DNA of 64,000 nt. Origin: JdFR-22 sp964534325 (lineage in GTDB: Archaea > Halobacteriota > Archaeoglobi > Archaeoglobales > Archaeoglobaceae). The notes beneath the pieces are model-generated. The model ran no database searches. It was not told the origin of the DNA and was given only the letters and a program-made list of their open reading frames with translations. The stretch spans positions 1-64,000 of the forward strand of contig CAZHOR010000009.1 of the NCBI GenBank assembly GCA_964534325.1, in the 5' to 3' direction. Positions 43,788-53,144 of this stretch are shown piece after piece. Position 1 is the first letter of the stretch, and each line of letters starts with the position of its first letter. Made by a program: the position numbers and the translations under genes.

Positions 43788-45239
43788 ATGAAAAGAGGTC
43801 CTAAAATTAAAATTCAGCAGTTACTATCACAAGATGAAGTAGAGGCAGTCCATAATGCTGCTCTGGATGTTTTGAGAGATACTGGAGTTGATTGCTATTC
43901 CACCAGGATCATGGATGTATTTGAAAACGCAGGGGCAGATGTGGACCGGGAGAACAGGAGAGTAAGGATCCCGGAATTTCTGGTCACTGAAGCCATCCGA
44001 AAAGCCCCTTCCAAGATACTCTTCTGCGGAAGGAACCCTGAAAACGATATCTTGCTGGAGAAGGGCAGGATATACTACGGTTACGGTGGTACACCCACTC
44101 CCATGATACTGGACCACCGCACGGACGAGTATAGAAGACCCAAAAAACAGGACATGATCGAGACCACCTTGGTGGGGGATGCTCTACCCAACATGGATTT
44201 CATGATGACCAATGCAGGTGTCTTTGATGTTCCATATGAAGTAGAGTATCTCCACGAGTTCGATGTCCTTTTCAACTATACGGAAAAACCCATTCTTTAT
44301 TCCGCACCCAACGCCCATCTGGCCAGAAAATTCCTGGAGATGGGAACGGAGATCGCAGGAAGTCTGGAGGAGCTGCAAAGAAGACCTTTCATGAGCCTCT
44401 ATACCGAGCCTGCTTCTCCCTTGATGCTCACGGAGTCTCAGGAGAATATAATCGATTTTGCGGAGGCCAATATTCCTTTAGCCATCGCTCCAATGCCCAC
44501 TTCTGGCGGAACTGCTCCCGGTACAGCCATAGGCAGCTCTGTGATTGGGACCGCCGAAACGCTGGCAGGAATAACACTTGCTCAGCTGGCAAACCCACAT
44601 GCACCCGTCATATACGGGGGATGGGGATTGCCCATGGACCCCAAGACCGGTGTCTGTGCTTACGGCTCACCCGAGTTCGCCATGGGGGCCAACACCATAA
44701 CCTCACAGATGGCTGAATTCTACAACATGCCTTCCTACGGGTTCGGAGGATGCTCCGATGGAAAACTGATCGATTCCCAGTCGGGTGCTGAAGCAATGCT
44801 GAATATCATAGTATCCGGTTATGCCGGGATCAACCTCATCCACGACTGCGGTTACCTTGCTGGAGGAATGGTGGGTTCGACCGAACAGGCAGTTATAACG
44901 GATGAAATGATCAACTTCGCCAAGAGGTTGTTCAGAGGTGTCCAGGTTGATGATGACCATCTCGCCGTAGATGTCATAAACGAGATCGGCCCTGGAGGAT
45001 ATTTCATATCCCATAAACACACTATTGATCATATTTACGAGTTCTTGACCACTGACCTGTTCGACAGGGACTCCTTCGACACATGGCAAAATAAAGGAAA
45101 GAAGAGCACTCGAGACAGCGCCAAAGAGAGAGTAAACAAGATACTGGAAGAGCATAAGCCACAACCTCTTTCTAAAGAAGTTAAGGACAAATTCGCCCAG
45201 ATCATCAAGGACGAAGAAAAAAGGCTTGTGAAAGCTTAA
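43788..45239 (+). CDS. MttB-family methyltransferase 1, non-pyrrolysine
   Basis: 483 residues. MttB superfamily (trimethylamine/betaine:corrinoid methyltransferases). The frame has no internal amber codon, so it is not a pyrrolysine enzyme. Such relatives demethylate glycine betaine (MtgB) or other quaternary amines. Recognisable parts are LSQDEVEAVHNAALDVLRDT, the glycine-rich FGGCSDGKLIDSQSGAEAML and VQVDDDHLAVDVINEIGPGG. The substrate is inferred from the GSMT/SDMT neighbours, not shown. It is 26 bases behind the corrinoid protein gene. Confidence 0.9.
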   Translation: MKRGPKIKIQQLLSQDEVEAVHNAALDVLRDTGVDCYSTRIMDVFENAGADVDRENRRVRIPEFLVTEAIRKAPSKILFCGRNPENDILLEKGRIYYGYGGTPTPMILDHRTDEYRRPKKQDMIETTLVGDALPNMDFMMTNAGVFDVPYEVEYLHEFDVLFNYTEKPILYSAPNAHLARKFLEMGTEIAGSLEELQRRPFMSLYTEPASPLMLTESQENIIDFAEANIPLAIAPMPTSGGTAPGTAIGSSVIGTAETLAGITLAQLANPHAPVIYGGWGLPMDPKTGVCAYGSPEFAMGANTITSQMAEFYNMPSYGFGGCSDGKLIDSQSGAEAMLNIIVSGYAGINLIHDCGYLAGGMVGSTEQAVITDEMINFAKRLFRGVQVDDDHLAVDVINEIGPGGYFISHKHTIDHIYEFLTTDLFDRDSFDTWQNKGKKSTRDSAKERVNKILEEHKPQPLSKEVKDKFAQIIKDEEKRLVKA

Positions 45240-45254
45240 AAAAGGTGCAAAACA

Positions 45255-46697
45255 ATGAGACCTGTTACTGATGGGGGAATACTCAAGCTGTTATCTGATG
45301 AGCAATTGGAGGCTATGCACCTCGGAGCCCTGGAGATCCTGAGGGATACAGGGGCTAAAATCGAGGACAAAGAAGCGCTGAAGATACTGGCAAATGGAGG
45401 CGCAGAGGTGGACCATCAAAAGATGGTTGCCAAGATACCCGAGCACCTGGTACTGGATACCCTCCAAAAAGCACCCAAGAACGTTACTTTTTACGGCAGG
45501 GACCCCGAACAGAGCTTTACAGTCAAGGGAGGTAAAGGAGTTTACTTCGGTCCGTGTGCAGGACCACCCTACTTTATTGATGAGAATGGTGAAAGGAGAA
45601 GAGGTCTGCTGGAAGACATCAGGAAAGTAGCAAGAGTTGCTGATGCCCTCCCTAACATAGACTTCGTTACGGGCCTGTCATCAGCTTCAGATGTGAGTCC
45701 TAAAGTGCTGGACCTGCATGAGCAGTATGCTGCCATGTCCAATACCCATAAACACGTTTATGCCTTCGTTTTCGAGGGCGGAAAGGACATGATCAATGCT
45801 CAGATAGAGATCGCGGCTTCTCTTGCTGGAGGGATGGAGGAGCTGAGAAAGAGACCCATATTCAGCTTTTATGTGGAGCCTACTTCCCCCTTTTATGTAG
45901 GAAAAGGGCTGGGACAGGCTGTAGTGGAGGCTGCAAAGCTCAACCTACCGGTCATCTACACTCCAATCCCGTCTTCCGGGGCCACCAATCCTGCACCCAT
46001 AGCAGGGACCGTAATGCAGAGTGTGGCCGAATCTTTAGTGGGTAATGTAATAGCTCAGCTCACAAATCCCGGTACGCCTATGGTCCTCGGTCCGGTAAAT
46101 CTCACCATGGAAATGAGAAGAGGTACAGCCATATACAGCAATATTGAGAGCGTGATGATGAGAGCGGCTATGGCACAGTTCATACGGTATTACAATCTCC
46201 CCTCGTGGGGAACTGCAGGATGCACGGACTCCAAGATAATCGACGAGCAGGCAAGCGCTGACGCCATGCTCACATTAATGATATCCGCACTCAGCGGTAA
46301 CAACCTCAACCATGATGTCGGTTACTCTGAATCTGGTAAGAGCGGGAGTATTGCTCTCATGGCGATGTCAGACGAGATCATAGGGAGCGTGAAGAGGCTG
46401 GCCAGAGGCATCAGGGTTGATGATGAGACTCTGGCTCTGGACGTAATCAAGGATGTGGGAATCGGAGGTTCGTTCCTCACTTCCAAGCACACCCTTAACA
46501 CTTACACTAAGGAATATGTTCAGGAAGAATTGTTCGATAGAATGCCCTATAACATCTGGGAGCAGAGGGGAAGCAAAACTCTGGTCCAGAGGAGCTATGA
46601 CAGGGTAAATAAGATACTAAAAGAGCACGAAGTCGAACCCGTCCCCAAAGAAGTTGATGAACAGGTTAAAGAGATAATAAAAAGATTTGAGGGTTAA
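45255..46697 (+). CDS. MttB-family methyltransferase 2, non-pyrrolysine
   Basis: 480 residues, same family and layout as the gene before it, clearly diverged (LSDEQLEAMHLGALEILRDT; GTAGCTDSKIIDEQASADAM; IRVDDETLALDVIKDVGIGG). No internal amber codon. Two different MttB proteins with one corrinoid protein suggest two substrates (for example betaine and a second quaternary amine) or one mixed complex. It starts 15 bases after gene 1 ends. Confidence 0.9.
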   Translation: MRPVTDGGILKLLSDEQLEAMHLGALEILRDTGAKIEDKEALKILANGGAEVDHQKMVAKIPEHLVLDTLQKAPKNVTFYGRDPEQSFTVKGGKGVYFGPCAGPPYFIDENGERRRGLLEDIRKVARVADALPNIDFVTGLSSASDVSPKVLDLHEQYAAMSNTHKHVYAFVFEGGKDMINAQIEIAASLAGGMEELRKRPIFSFYVEPTSPFYVGKGLGQAVVEAAKLNLPVIYTPIPSSGATNPAPIAGTVMQSVAESLVGNVIAQLTNPGTPMVLGPVNLTMEMRRGTAIYSNIESVMMRAAMAQFIRYYNLPSWGTAGCTDSKIIDEQASADAMLTLMISALSGNNLNHDVGYSESGKSGSIALMAMSDEIIGSVKRLARGIRVDDETLALDVIKDVGIGGSFLTSKHTLNTYTKEYVQEELFDRMPYNIWEQRGSKTLVQRSYDRVNKILKEHEVEPVPKEVDEQVKEIIKRFEG

Positions 46698-46702
46698 CTG
46701 AA

Positions 46703-47368
46703 ATGCCCGTTTTGAGCAATCTCTGTTTGGAACCCCGGGAAGAGCAAATATTGAAACGATTGGGCTCCGGATTAGAGCTAAAACCGGATCTGGATGTTAG
46801 AAAACGTCTAAAAGAATTGAATGCTGATCTGGATAGCCTGCTCAATCCTTCCATAGCTTATAACTTCCTGGAGATAGTGGAAATAGAGCCAGAAGCACTC
46901 GTGCTGGAAAATGAGAGGATAGAAGGCTCTTTGCTCCCCGCTCTATTCAAGGATTGCTCCCAGATCATGGTGGCCGTGTGTACCGTAGGCCCTCAACTGG
47001 AGGAGAAGGTTGAGGAGCTCCTGCATGAAGGAAACCTGTTGAACGCCACCCTGATAGATGAAGTAGGAAATGCTGCCATTAATGAACTGGAAGAAGAGTG
47101 CTTGAGGATGGCAAACGAGAAAGCAGAGGAAGAGGGACTAACTGCAAGTGGCTGTATATGTCCCGGAAAAGAAGGTTTTACTCTCGATGAACAGGAAAAG
47201 ATACTTGAGATGGTCAACGCCCGGAAGATAGGAGTTAGATTGACCCACTCAAGAATGATGTATCCCCGGAAATCTACATCTTTGGTCATAGGTATTGGAA
47301 CGGATTTAGGCCACTGGGATATGTGCGAATACTGTGAGATGAGAGGAAGATGCAGTTATAATAATTAA
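46703..47368 (+). CDS. MetH activation-domain-like protein
   Basis: 221 residues. The C-terminal part follows the reactivation domain of B12-dependent methionine synthase: SGCICPGKEGFTLDEQEKIL, GVRLTHSRMMYPRKSTS and the CEYCEMRGRC cysteine cluster at the end. In MetH this domain handles SAM during repair of oxidised cobalamin. Here it is probably a helper that keeps the corrinoid protein active. It starts five bases after MttB gene 2, which argues for one message. No symbol is given, since the family has no settled name. Confidence 0.82.
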   Translation: MPVLSNLCLEPREEQILKRLGSGLELKPDLDVRKRLKELNADLDSLLNPSIAYNFLEIVEIEPEALVLENERIEGSLLPALFKDCSQIMVAVCTVGPQLEEKVEELLHEGNLLNATLIDEVGNAAINELEEECLRMANEKAEEEGLTASGCICPGKEGFTLDEQEKILEMVNARKIGVRLTHSRMMYPRKSTSLVIGIGTDLGHWDMCEYCEMRGRCSYNN

Positions 47369-47419
47369 ATTAGCAAAATAATTATATTTATATTTATATG
47401 AGATAATCGATCACGGGGG

Positions 47420-49378
47420 ATGTCAGATATGCCTAAAAGATTTGAAGAGTTGCCCAGGAGAAGCGTAATAGATGCTCTTGACAGAATAACTCAGGATGAT
47501 TCTCTCCCGGAAGAAGTGAGAAAAGCGTCCGAGGACCTTAAAGAAGAATTGCTTCACTGGGTAGAGAGTCACGGCACATATAAAGTATCATTTGAGCCTT
47601 TGGGTAAAAAAGGAAAGTTCTCATCTGATCAATCCCTGCTCAACATGACCAGGAGATTGAAGATCAATTTGATGACCACCTGCGGAGGAAACGGGTTGTG
47701 CGGCAGGTGTAAGGTCCAGATAATTGAGGGTGAGGCTACTCCTCTAACCAAAAAAGAGCTGGAAGAGCTGACGGAGAAGGAAGTTCAGGAAGGTTACAGG
47801 CTGGCATGTCAGACCTACCCCTTAAGTGATTTGAATGTTAATATCCCCTCAAGTTCCTTAAGCGTCTCGGAAAGAACGCTTATAGATGGTTACGAAACAT
47901 ACACCAAACCAGATCCCATAGTAAAAGCCTATAGATTGAGTCTGGACCCAAATATTTCTCTTTCCGATGCTGAAGAATATGCGGACGTGGTTTTGAATAC
48001 CCTCAGCAACTGTAACGAGATAGACATAGAGGTTTTAAGAGGACTGCTGGATAAGTTGAGCTCCCTGGAGTGGGACATTGATGCTATTGTCAGGGAGAAT
48101 GAACTGATAGCAATAAACCCCCCCTCAAGCAGGAAGCTGGGGTTCGCTGTTGACCTGGGGACCACCAAGATAGCGGGATACATAATGGATCTGGAAAGCG
48201 GGAGAACACTTGTCTCTAAAGGAATAACCAATCCCCAGATGACCTATGGGGAAGATGTGATCACCAGATTATCCATAGCGAGCCAGGGAGAAGAACAAGC
48301 AGAAAAACTGCAGATGATAGTGGTGGAAGCGTTGAACGATCTGATCGAAGAGATGTGTGCTGAGATCGGTGCCAAACCGGACGAGATCCTGGATACGGTC
48401 ATAGCCAGCAACACTGCCATGCATCACCTTTTCCTGGGTCTGCCCGTAACGAAACTCGGCCTATCACCATACATCCCCACCCTGAAAAGCGAGATAGACA
48501 TCAAGGCCAGAGATATCGGTCTGGTCACGGCACCCGGAGCTTATATTCACTTCCTGCCAAACATAGCCGGTTTTGTGGGAGGCGATCATGTGGCTATGAT
48601 GCTGTCCACAGACCTGGAGAAGCATAAAGGTCCGGTTATCGCCATAGACATTGGAACCAACACGGAAATATGTTTATGCCATCAGGGAAGGATCACCAGC
48701 GTCTCATGTGCTTCTGGGCCTGCCTTTGAAGGAAGGAATATAAAGCACGGAATGAGGGGTTCTGAAGGAGCGATCGAAAAGGTCAGGATCATAGGAGATG
48801 ATGTAAGATACCATACCATCAGAGAAAAGGAGCCTGTGGGTATATGCGGCTCGGGAATTCTTGACGCGGTAGCACAGCTATATACCAATGGAATAATCGA
48901 CTCCAGCGGAATTATGAAACCACATCAGAGGGTCAGGAAAACTGAAGAGGGTGTGGAATTCGTCATAACCGAGCCGGATTCAGAGAACCCTATTACCATC
49001 ACTCAGAAAGATGTGCATGAGATATTGCTTGCCAAAGGGGCGATCTACACCGGGATACAGGTACTCCTAGATGAAAACAACTTGTCCGTATATGATCTGG
49101 AAAAAGTGATCGTCTCAGGTGGTTTTGGAACCTTTATAGATATTTCAAGCGCCATTACTATTGGCATGCTCCCCCCATTGTCTCTTGACCATTTTGAGCA
49201 GGTGGGAAACGCTGCAGGAATAGGAGCAAAGATCGCTCTGATCTCCAAAAAGAAAAGAGATGAGGCGGTGGATATGGCCAACAGGACGGATTATATTGAA
49301 ATGGCAGAAGTGCCGAATTTTATGAAGATATTTGCCCATTCTACCTTTTTGGGTTCTTTAACGGAGGTGAAACATTGA
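47420..49378 (+). CDS. ASKHA corrinoid-activating protein with [2Fe-2S] domain (RACE-like)
   Basis: 652 residues. It uses ATP to re-reduce inactive cobalt(II) corrinoid. The ferredoxin cysteines are C88, C94, C97 and C130 (TTCGGNGLCGRCKVQ; RLACQTYP). An ASKHA ATPase follows (GFAVDLGTTKIAGYIMDLES; IAIDIGTNTEICL; CGSGILDAVAQL; VIVSGGFGTFIDI). This is the DUF4445/COG3894 form found mainly in acetogenic and other anaerobic bacteria; the RamA of classic methylotrophic methanogens instead has C-terminal [4Fe-4S] motifs. A TATA-like atatttatatttatat before it suggests an extra promoter. ATG 47429 is a second possible start. Confidence 0.9.
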   Translation: MSDMPKRFEELPRRSVIDALDRITQDDSLPEEVRKASEDLKEELLHWVESHGTYKVSFEPLGKKGKFSSDQSLLNMTRRLKINLMTTCGGNGLCGRCKVQIIEGEATPLTKKELEELTEKEVQEGYRLACQTYPLSDLNVNIPSSSLSVSERTLIDGYETYTKPDPIVKAYRLSLDPNISLSDAEEYADVVLNTLSNCNEIDIEVLRGLLDKLSSLEWDIDAIVRENELIAINPPSSRKLGFAVDLGTTKIAGYIMDLESGRTLVSKGITNPQMTYGEDVITRLSIASQGEEQAEKLQMIVVEALNDLIEEMCAEIGAKPDEILDTVIASNTAMHHLFLGLPVTKLGLSPYIPTLKSEIDIKARDIGLVTAPGAYIHFLPNIAGFVGGDHVAMMLSTDLEKHKGPVIAIDIGTNTEICLCHQGRITSVSCASGPAFEGRNIKHGMRGSEGAIEKVRIIGDDVRYHTIREKEPVGICGSGILDAVAQLYTNGIIDSSGIMKPHQRVRKTEEGVEFVITEPDSENPITITQKDVHEILLAKGAIYTGIQVLLDENNLSVYDLEKVIVSGGFGTFIDISSAITIGMLPPLSLDHFEQVGNAAGIGAKIALISKKKRDEAVDMANRTDYIEMAEVPNFMKIFAHSTFLGSLTEVKH

Positions 49379-50220
49379 AAACCATAGTCAATCGAAAAGA
49401 AGGGAAAGAGATAATAATTACGGATGACGGGCCTACTGTTCTCATCGGTGAGGGAATAAATCCTACCGGGAGAAAAAAAGTGGTCAACGCCCTCAAAGAG
49501 GGTGACTGGGATGTAATCAAAGAAGATGTTAGAAAACAGGTGGACGCCGGCGCAGATGTTCTGGATGTCAACGTCAGCATGGCAGATGCAGAGGAGGCGA
49601 GCCTGCTTCCTGAAGTGATAAAGGTAGTAATGGATACCGTGGATATACCTTTATGTATCGATACCAGCAGTCAGGCTGCACTGGAGGAAGCACTGAAGGT
49701 CTACGAAGGAAGACCTATTGTCAATTCAGTTACGGGAGAGGAGAGCTCTTTGAGCACTGTCTTGCCCCTGGTTAAAAAGTATGATGCGGCCGTTATCGGT
49801 CTGGCCATGGACGAAGAAGGTATCCAGAACGATCCCCAGAAGAGGGCAGCAGTAGCCCGCAAGATAGTGGAGAGAGCCGAATCTGAAGGCATTCCTCCTG
49901 AAAATGTTATAATCGATTGTTTAACCCTCACCATCGGGACGGACACCAGTAACGCTCTGATCACCCTGGAAGCGATCAAGAAGGTCAAACAGGACCTGGG
50001 AGTGAACATGACCCTGGGTATCAGCAACATATCATTTGGAATGCCGGATAGAGAACTGTTGAACAGCTCTTTCTTATCCATGGCGATACAATCTGGTGTA
50101 ACCTGTCCTATAGCCGATTCTGCAAGTGCTAAACCGATTATTTTAGCTACAGACCTGTTGCTGGGAAGAGACAGGATGGCAGAGCGATATATAGCTAATT
50201 ACAGAAAAAGACAGAAGTGA
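49375..50220 (+). CDS. Pterin-binding methyltransferase, MtgA/MtvA-like
   Basis: 281 residues. A MetH/MtvA-type pterin-binding barrel: EGINPTGRKKVVNALKEGDW, AGADVLDVNVSMADAEEASL, PLCIDTSSQAALEEAL, IVNSVTGEESS, NVIIDCLTLTIGTD, LGISNISFGMPDRELLNSSF. Such enzymes move a methyl from the corrinoid protein to a tetrahydropterin. In an archaeon the acceptor is likely tetrahydromethanopterin or a relative (inference). It is not of the MtaA/MtbA (coenzyme M) type. Start TTG 49375 follows ggaggtga by five bases and overlaps the previous stop by four. Confidence 0.9.
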   Translation: MKTIVNRKEGKEIIITDDGPTVLIGEGINPTGRKKVVNALKEGDWDVIKEDVRKQVDAGADVLDVNVSMADAEEASLLPEVIKVVMDTVDIPLCIDTSSQAALEEALKVYEGRPIVNSVTGEESSLSTVLPLVKKYDAAVIGLAMDEEGIQNDPQKRAAVARKIVERAESEGIPPENVIIDCLTLTIGTDTSNALITLEAIKKVKQDLGVNMTLGISNISFGMPDRELLNSSFLSMAIQSGVTCPIADSASAKPIILATDLLLGRDRMAERYIANYRKRQK

Positions 50221-50658
50221 TAGAGTTTTGCTCTATCCCACCTAATTTGTAGTTCTATTTATTAGTTCTGTTCTCCCTTTTTTCTTACACCCATCCTCTT
50301 TTTCTTTCCCATATTTGTTTTTTATCCTCTCAGCTAAGCTGGAAGGCTCTTAAAGGATCTTAAGGCTGTTGATGGTACTGAGTATTGATTATGGGAATAC
50401 CAAGGGGATACCGTCTATGTCTATCTTTAAAATTTGAATGTAACTCGTTTACTCTATTTTATGGAATAATTTATCCTGCTTTCGGCGGGAGATCGCCAAT
50501 TAAGGCCTGAAATATAATGTGTTAAATGTTGGCTGTAATAGATTTGCAAAGCTTTTTATCCTTCCTATTCTCATCTTCGACAACTCTTAGCATTTAGAGA
50601 GTCAAGAAAGAACGGTAAACTGGTACTTATTTACTTAAAACTGGGTTGGGTGCGTTTA
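50221..50658. other. Gene-free stretch with promoter sequences for the CLC gene
   Basis: No gene is supported. Contains T-rich sequence just after the methyltransferase stop (possible terminator near 50275-50290), a GC-rich block cctgctttcggcgggag near 50478, and AT-rich boxes at 50550-50560 and 50626-50638. Confidence 0.35.
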
Positions 50659-52413
50659 ATGCCTGTCGAACGGTTGGAGATAACTGCTAAAAGCTTCGTT
50701 TATTTCAACCTCCTGGCCGTCTTTACGGGTATCGCTTGCGGAATCATTGCTATTGGCTTCAGGTATTTGATATTTGGATTCAATGACATATTCTTCACTA
50801 AGAGCTCTCTTTTTCTGGGGGCATTCAGTCCGTATTATATATTTTTGATCCCTGCTGTAGGCGGTTTGTTTGTGGGTCTTTTGACCTATTATCTGGCAAG
50901 AGAAGCTAAGGGACATGGCGTCCCCGAAGTTATGGCTTCCATGGCCCTCTATGGAGGGAAAATAAGGCCCAGGGTTGTGGGCGTGAAAGCGCTGGCGTCA
51001 TCCATTTGTATCGGTTCAGGAGGTTCTGCAGGACGTGAAGGACCTATTGTTCAAATGGGAGCTGCTGCTGGCTCTACTATAGCCCAGAAACTGGGATTCA
51101 ATCCCTATTACACCAAAGTGCTGGTCGCCTGTGGAGCCGCGGGAGGTATTGCAGGCACGTTCAACACCCCTATTGCCGGAGCACTGTTCGCTCTTGAGCT
51201 GATAATCAGGGAGCTTAAGGTAAGGTCTATCACTCCCATAGTCATATCCGCTGTATTCGCCACCATAGTCTCCAGGATCCTGTTATCTTTTCTGGGGGTG
51301 CAAACCGCCTTCATATTCGAGGTGCCAGCTTACTCTCTGGAGACTCCTTGGGAAATAATATTCTACTCCGTTCTGGGCATAATGGCGGCTTTAACCGCTA
51401 TTGGGTTTATAAAGTCTTTGTACGGTATTGAAGATATCTTCGATAAGATAAAGATCCCCGATTATCTTAAGCCTGTCATCGGTGGTCTTTGTATAGGTTT
51501 GATGGGATTGATCATTCTATTGACCACGGGAGAACCATTTATCTTTGGAGTGGGATATGAGGCCATCTCCAAGGTTCTTCATAACGAGCTGTTCTTTACT
51601 CTGATATTTGCCCTCATCTTCCTCAAGATCATAGCCACATCTATCACTCTGGGCTCTGGAGGTTCAGGAGGTATATTCGCTCCCTCCCTGTTCATAGGGG
51701 CCATGCTGGGTGGAGCATTCGGAATGCTTGTGCACCAGGGATTCCCCACCATAACGGCTTCACACGAGGCTTATGCCATTGTGGGTATGGCGGCGGTCTT
51801 TGCGGGCGGTAGCGGGGCAATCCTCACCTCAATAATCATGGTCTTCGAGATGACGGGGGACTACGCCATCATACTTCCGGTGATGTTTGCCTCCGTTATC
51901 AGCACCTCCGTAGCCAAATTCATCATGGACGAGACCATCTATACCCTCAAACTCAGCAGGAGAGGCATCGCCATAGAGCAGGAGATGAGCATAACTCTAA
52001 TGAAGACCATTACAGTCAGAGAAATAATGAAAACCAAAGTGGATACCGTCAACGAAGACCTATCCATAGATGACCTGGTAAAGAAGATCGTGAATTCAGG
52101 ACACATGGGATACCCTGTGGTTGACAGTAAAGGAAAGTTGAAGGGAATAGTCACCCGATCAGATGTTGAAAAGGCTATGAAAACCGCAAAACCCAACTTG
52201 CTGGTCAAAGACATTATGAGGAGGGACCTGATGGTGGCTCACCCCGGAGACACTCTGGAGGACGTCCTGATGAGAGTAGGATTCAAAGACGTCTCCCACT
52301 TCCCGGTGGTGGACCCGGAGGACAAGACCAGGCTGGTAGGGTTCTACACCAAAGGCGACATGTTCAGAGCCTACAAGCATAAGAGAGTAAAGGACTGGCA
52401 TAAAGAGACGTGA
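50659..52413 (+). CDS. CLC chloride channel/transporter with CBS domains
   Basis: About 584 residues. CLC signatures: GSGGSAGREGPIVQMGAAAG (the gating Glu is present), GIAGTFNTPIAGALFALEL and LGSGGSGGIFAPSLFIGAML. About ten to eleven membrane segments. Two CBS domains follow (REIMKTKVDTVNEDLSIDDL; VKDIMRRDLMVAHPGDTLED), which may bind nucleotides. Function: chloride or H+/Cl- movement. The ATG at 50659 is nine bases after a GTG and about 25 bases after a TATA-like ttatttacttaaa, so a leaderless ATG is likely. Confidence 0.93.
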   Translation: MPVERLEITAKSFVYFNLLAVFTGIACGIIAIGFRYLIFGFNDIFFTKSSLFLGAFSPYYIFLIPAVGGLFVGLLTYYLAREAKGHGVPEVMASMALYGGKIRPRVVGVKALASSICIGSGGSAGREGPIVQMGAAAGSTIAQKLGFNPYYTKVLVACGAAGGIAGTFNTPIAGALFALELIIRELKVRSITPIVISAVFATIVSRILLSFLGVQTAFIFEVPAYSLETPWEIIFYSVLGIMAALTAIGFIKSLYGIEDIFDKIKIPDYLKPVIGGLCIGLMGLIILLTTGEPFIFGVGYEAISKVLHNELFFTLIFALIFLKIIATSITLGSGGSGGIFAPSLFIGAMLGGAFGMLVHQGFPTITASHEAYAIVGMAAVFAGGSGAILTSIIMVFEMTGDYAIILPVMFASVISTSVAKFIMDETIYTLKLSRRGIAIEQEMSITLMKTITVREIMKTKVDTVNEDLSIDDLVKKIVNSGHMGYPVVDSKGKLKGIVTRSDVEKAMKTAKPNLLVKDIMRRDLMVAHPGDTLEDVLMRVGFKDVSHFPVVDPEDKTRLVGFYTKGDMFRAYKHKRVKDWHKET

Positions 52414-52532
52414 ATCTTTCCATTAGTTTGGGTTCTTGGTTCAAAACATTTATCACCTTTTGGTGTGCACAGCTTGATTCAAAAGATATTACCATAAAAA
52501 CCTTTAGTGGGGGTTTTGGAGGAGTAAGCTAA

Positions 52533-53144
52533 ATGACAGATCTGCTGGAAGATGTTTATGGGACATTATTCAATCCGGTTTCCACCTTTAAACGGATGAT
52601 AGAGGAGAATACCTCAATTGTTTTTGCTGTCATAGTGGTTCTGGTTTCGAGCCTCTGCAGTGGTGCTGGCAGTGCCTTGACCCAGAGCGCTTTATCATCC
52701 CCTTTTGGAGCATATCCCGGCTTAGAAACTTATCAGCTTCAGAGCATGATATCCCCTACTGTATCGCTGATAATGGGGTTGGTGGGTGGAGTATTGGGAT
52801 GGGTGATCATAGCCGGTGTCCTGCATTTAGTGGCCAAAGCATTGGGGGGTAAAGGCACCTTCGAAGGCATGTTGCTTCTCATGGGTTTCGCCACATTGCC
52901 GAACATATTTCAGGCGCCTGTTGGGTTGATAGCCTTTTTATCCGGAGGATTGAGCGGATTGACCATATCCCTCGGTTTGGGAGCCCTGCTGGGTTTGTGG
53001 ATACTGGCTCTGAACGTGATCGCCATCAGAGAAGCACAAGGATTCACCACAGGAAAAGCCATCGTTACGCTGGTACTCCCCGTCGTAGTGCTGGTGGTGC
53101 TGGCACTCGTTCTGGTGGCAATCTTCTTAGTAGCGGTGATGTAA
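52533..53144 (+). CDS. YIP1-family membrane protein
   Basis: 203 residues. It begins with a short cytoplasmic part (LLEDVYGTLFNPVSTFKRMI), then five membrane helices (SIVFAVIVVLVSSLCSGAGS; LIMGLVGGVLGWVIIAGVLH; LPNIFQAPVGLIAFLSG; LGALLGLWILALNVIAI; AIVTLVLPVVVLVVLALVLV). Domain of the YIP1 group, function in archaea unknown. An ggagg lies 12 bases before the ATG. A 134-bp segment with a direct repeat of its 3' end follows (see repeat). Confidence 0.82.
   Translation: MTDLLEDVYGTLFNPVSTFKRMIEENTSIVFAVIVVLVSSLCSGAGSALTQSALSSPFGAYPGLETYQLQSMISPTVSLIMGLVGGVLGWVIIAGVLHLVAKALGGKGTFEGMLLLMGFATLPNIFQAPVGLIAFLSGGLSGLTISLGLGALLGLWILALNVIAIREAQGFTTGKAIVTLVLPVVVLVVLALVLVAIFLVAVM

Noticed and set aside
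43788..46697. Pyrrolysine-containing MttB
   Set aside because: Both frames run without any internal amber codon, and no pyl genes are in the window.
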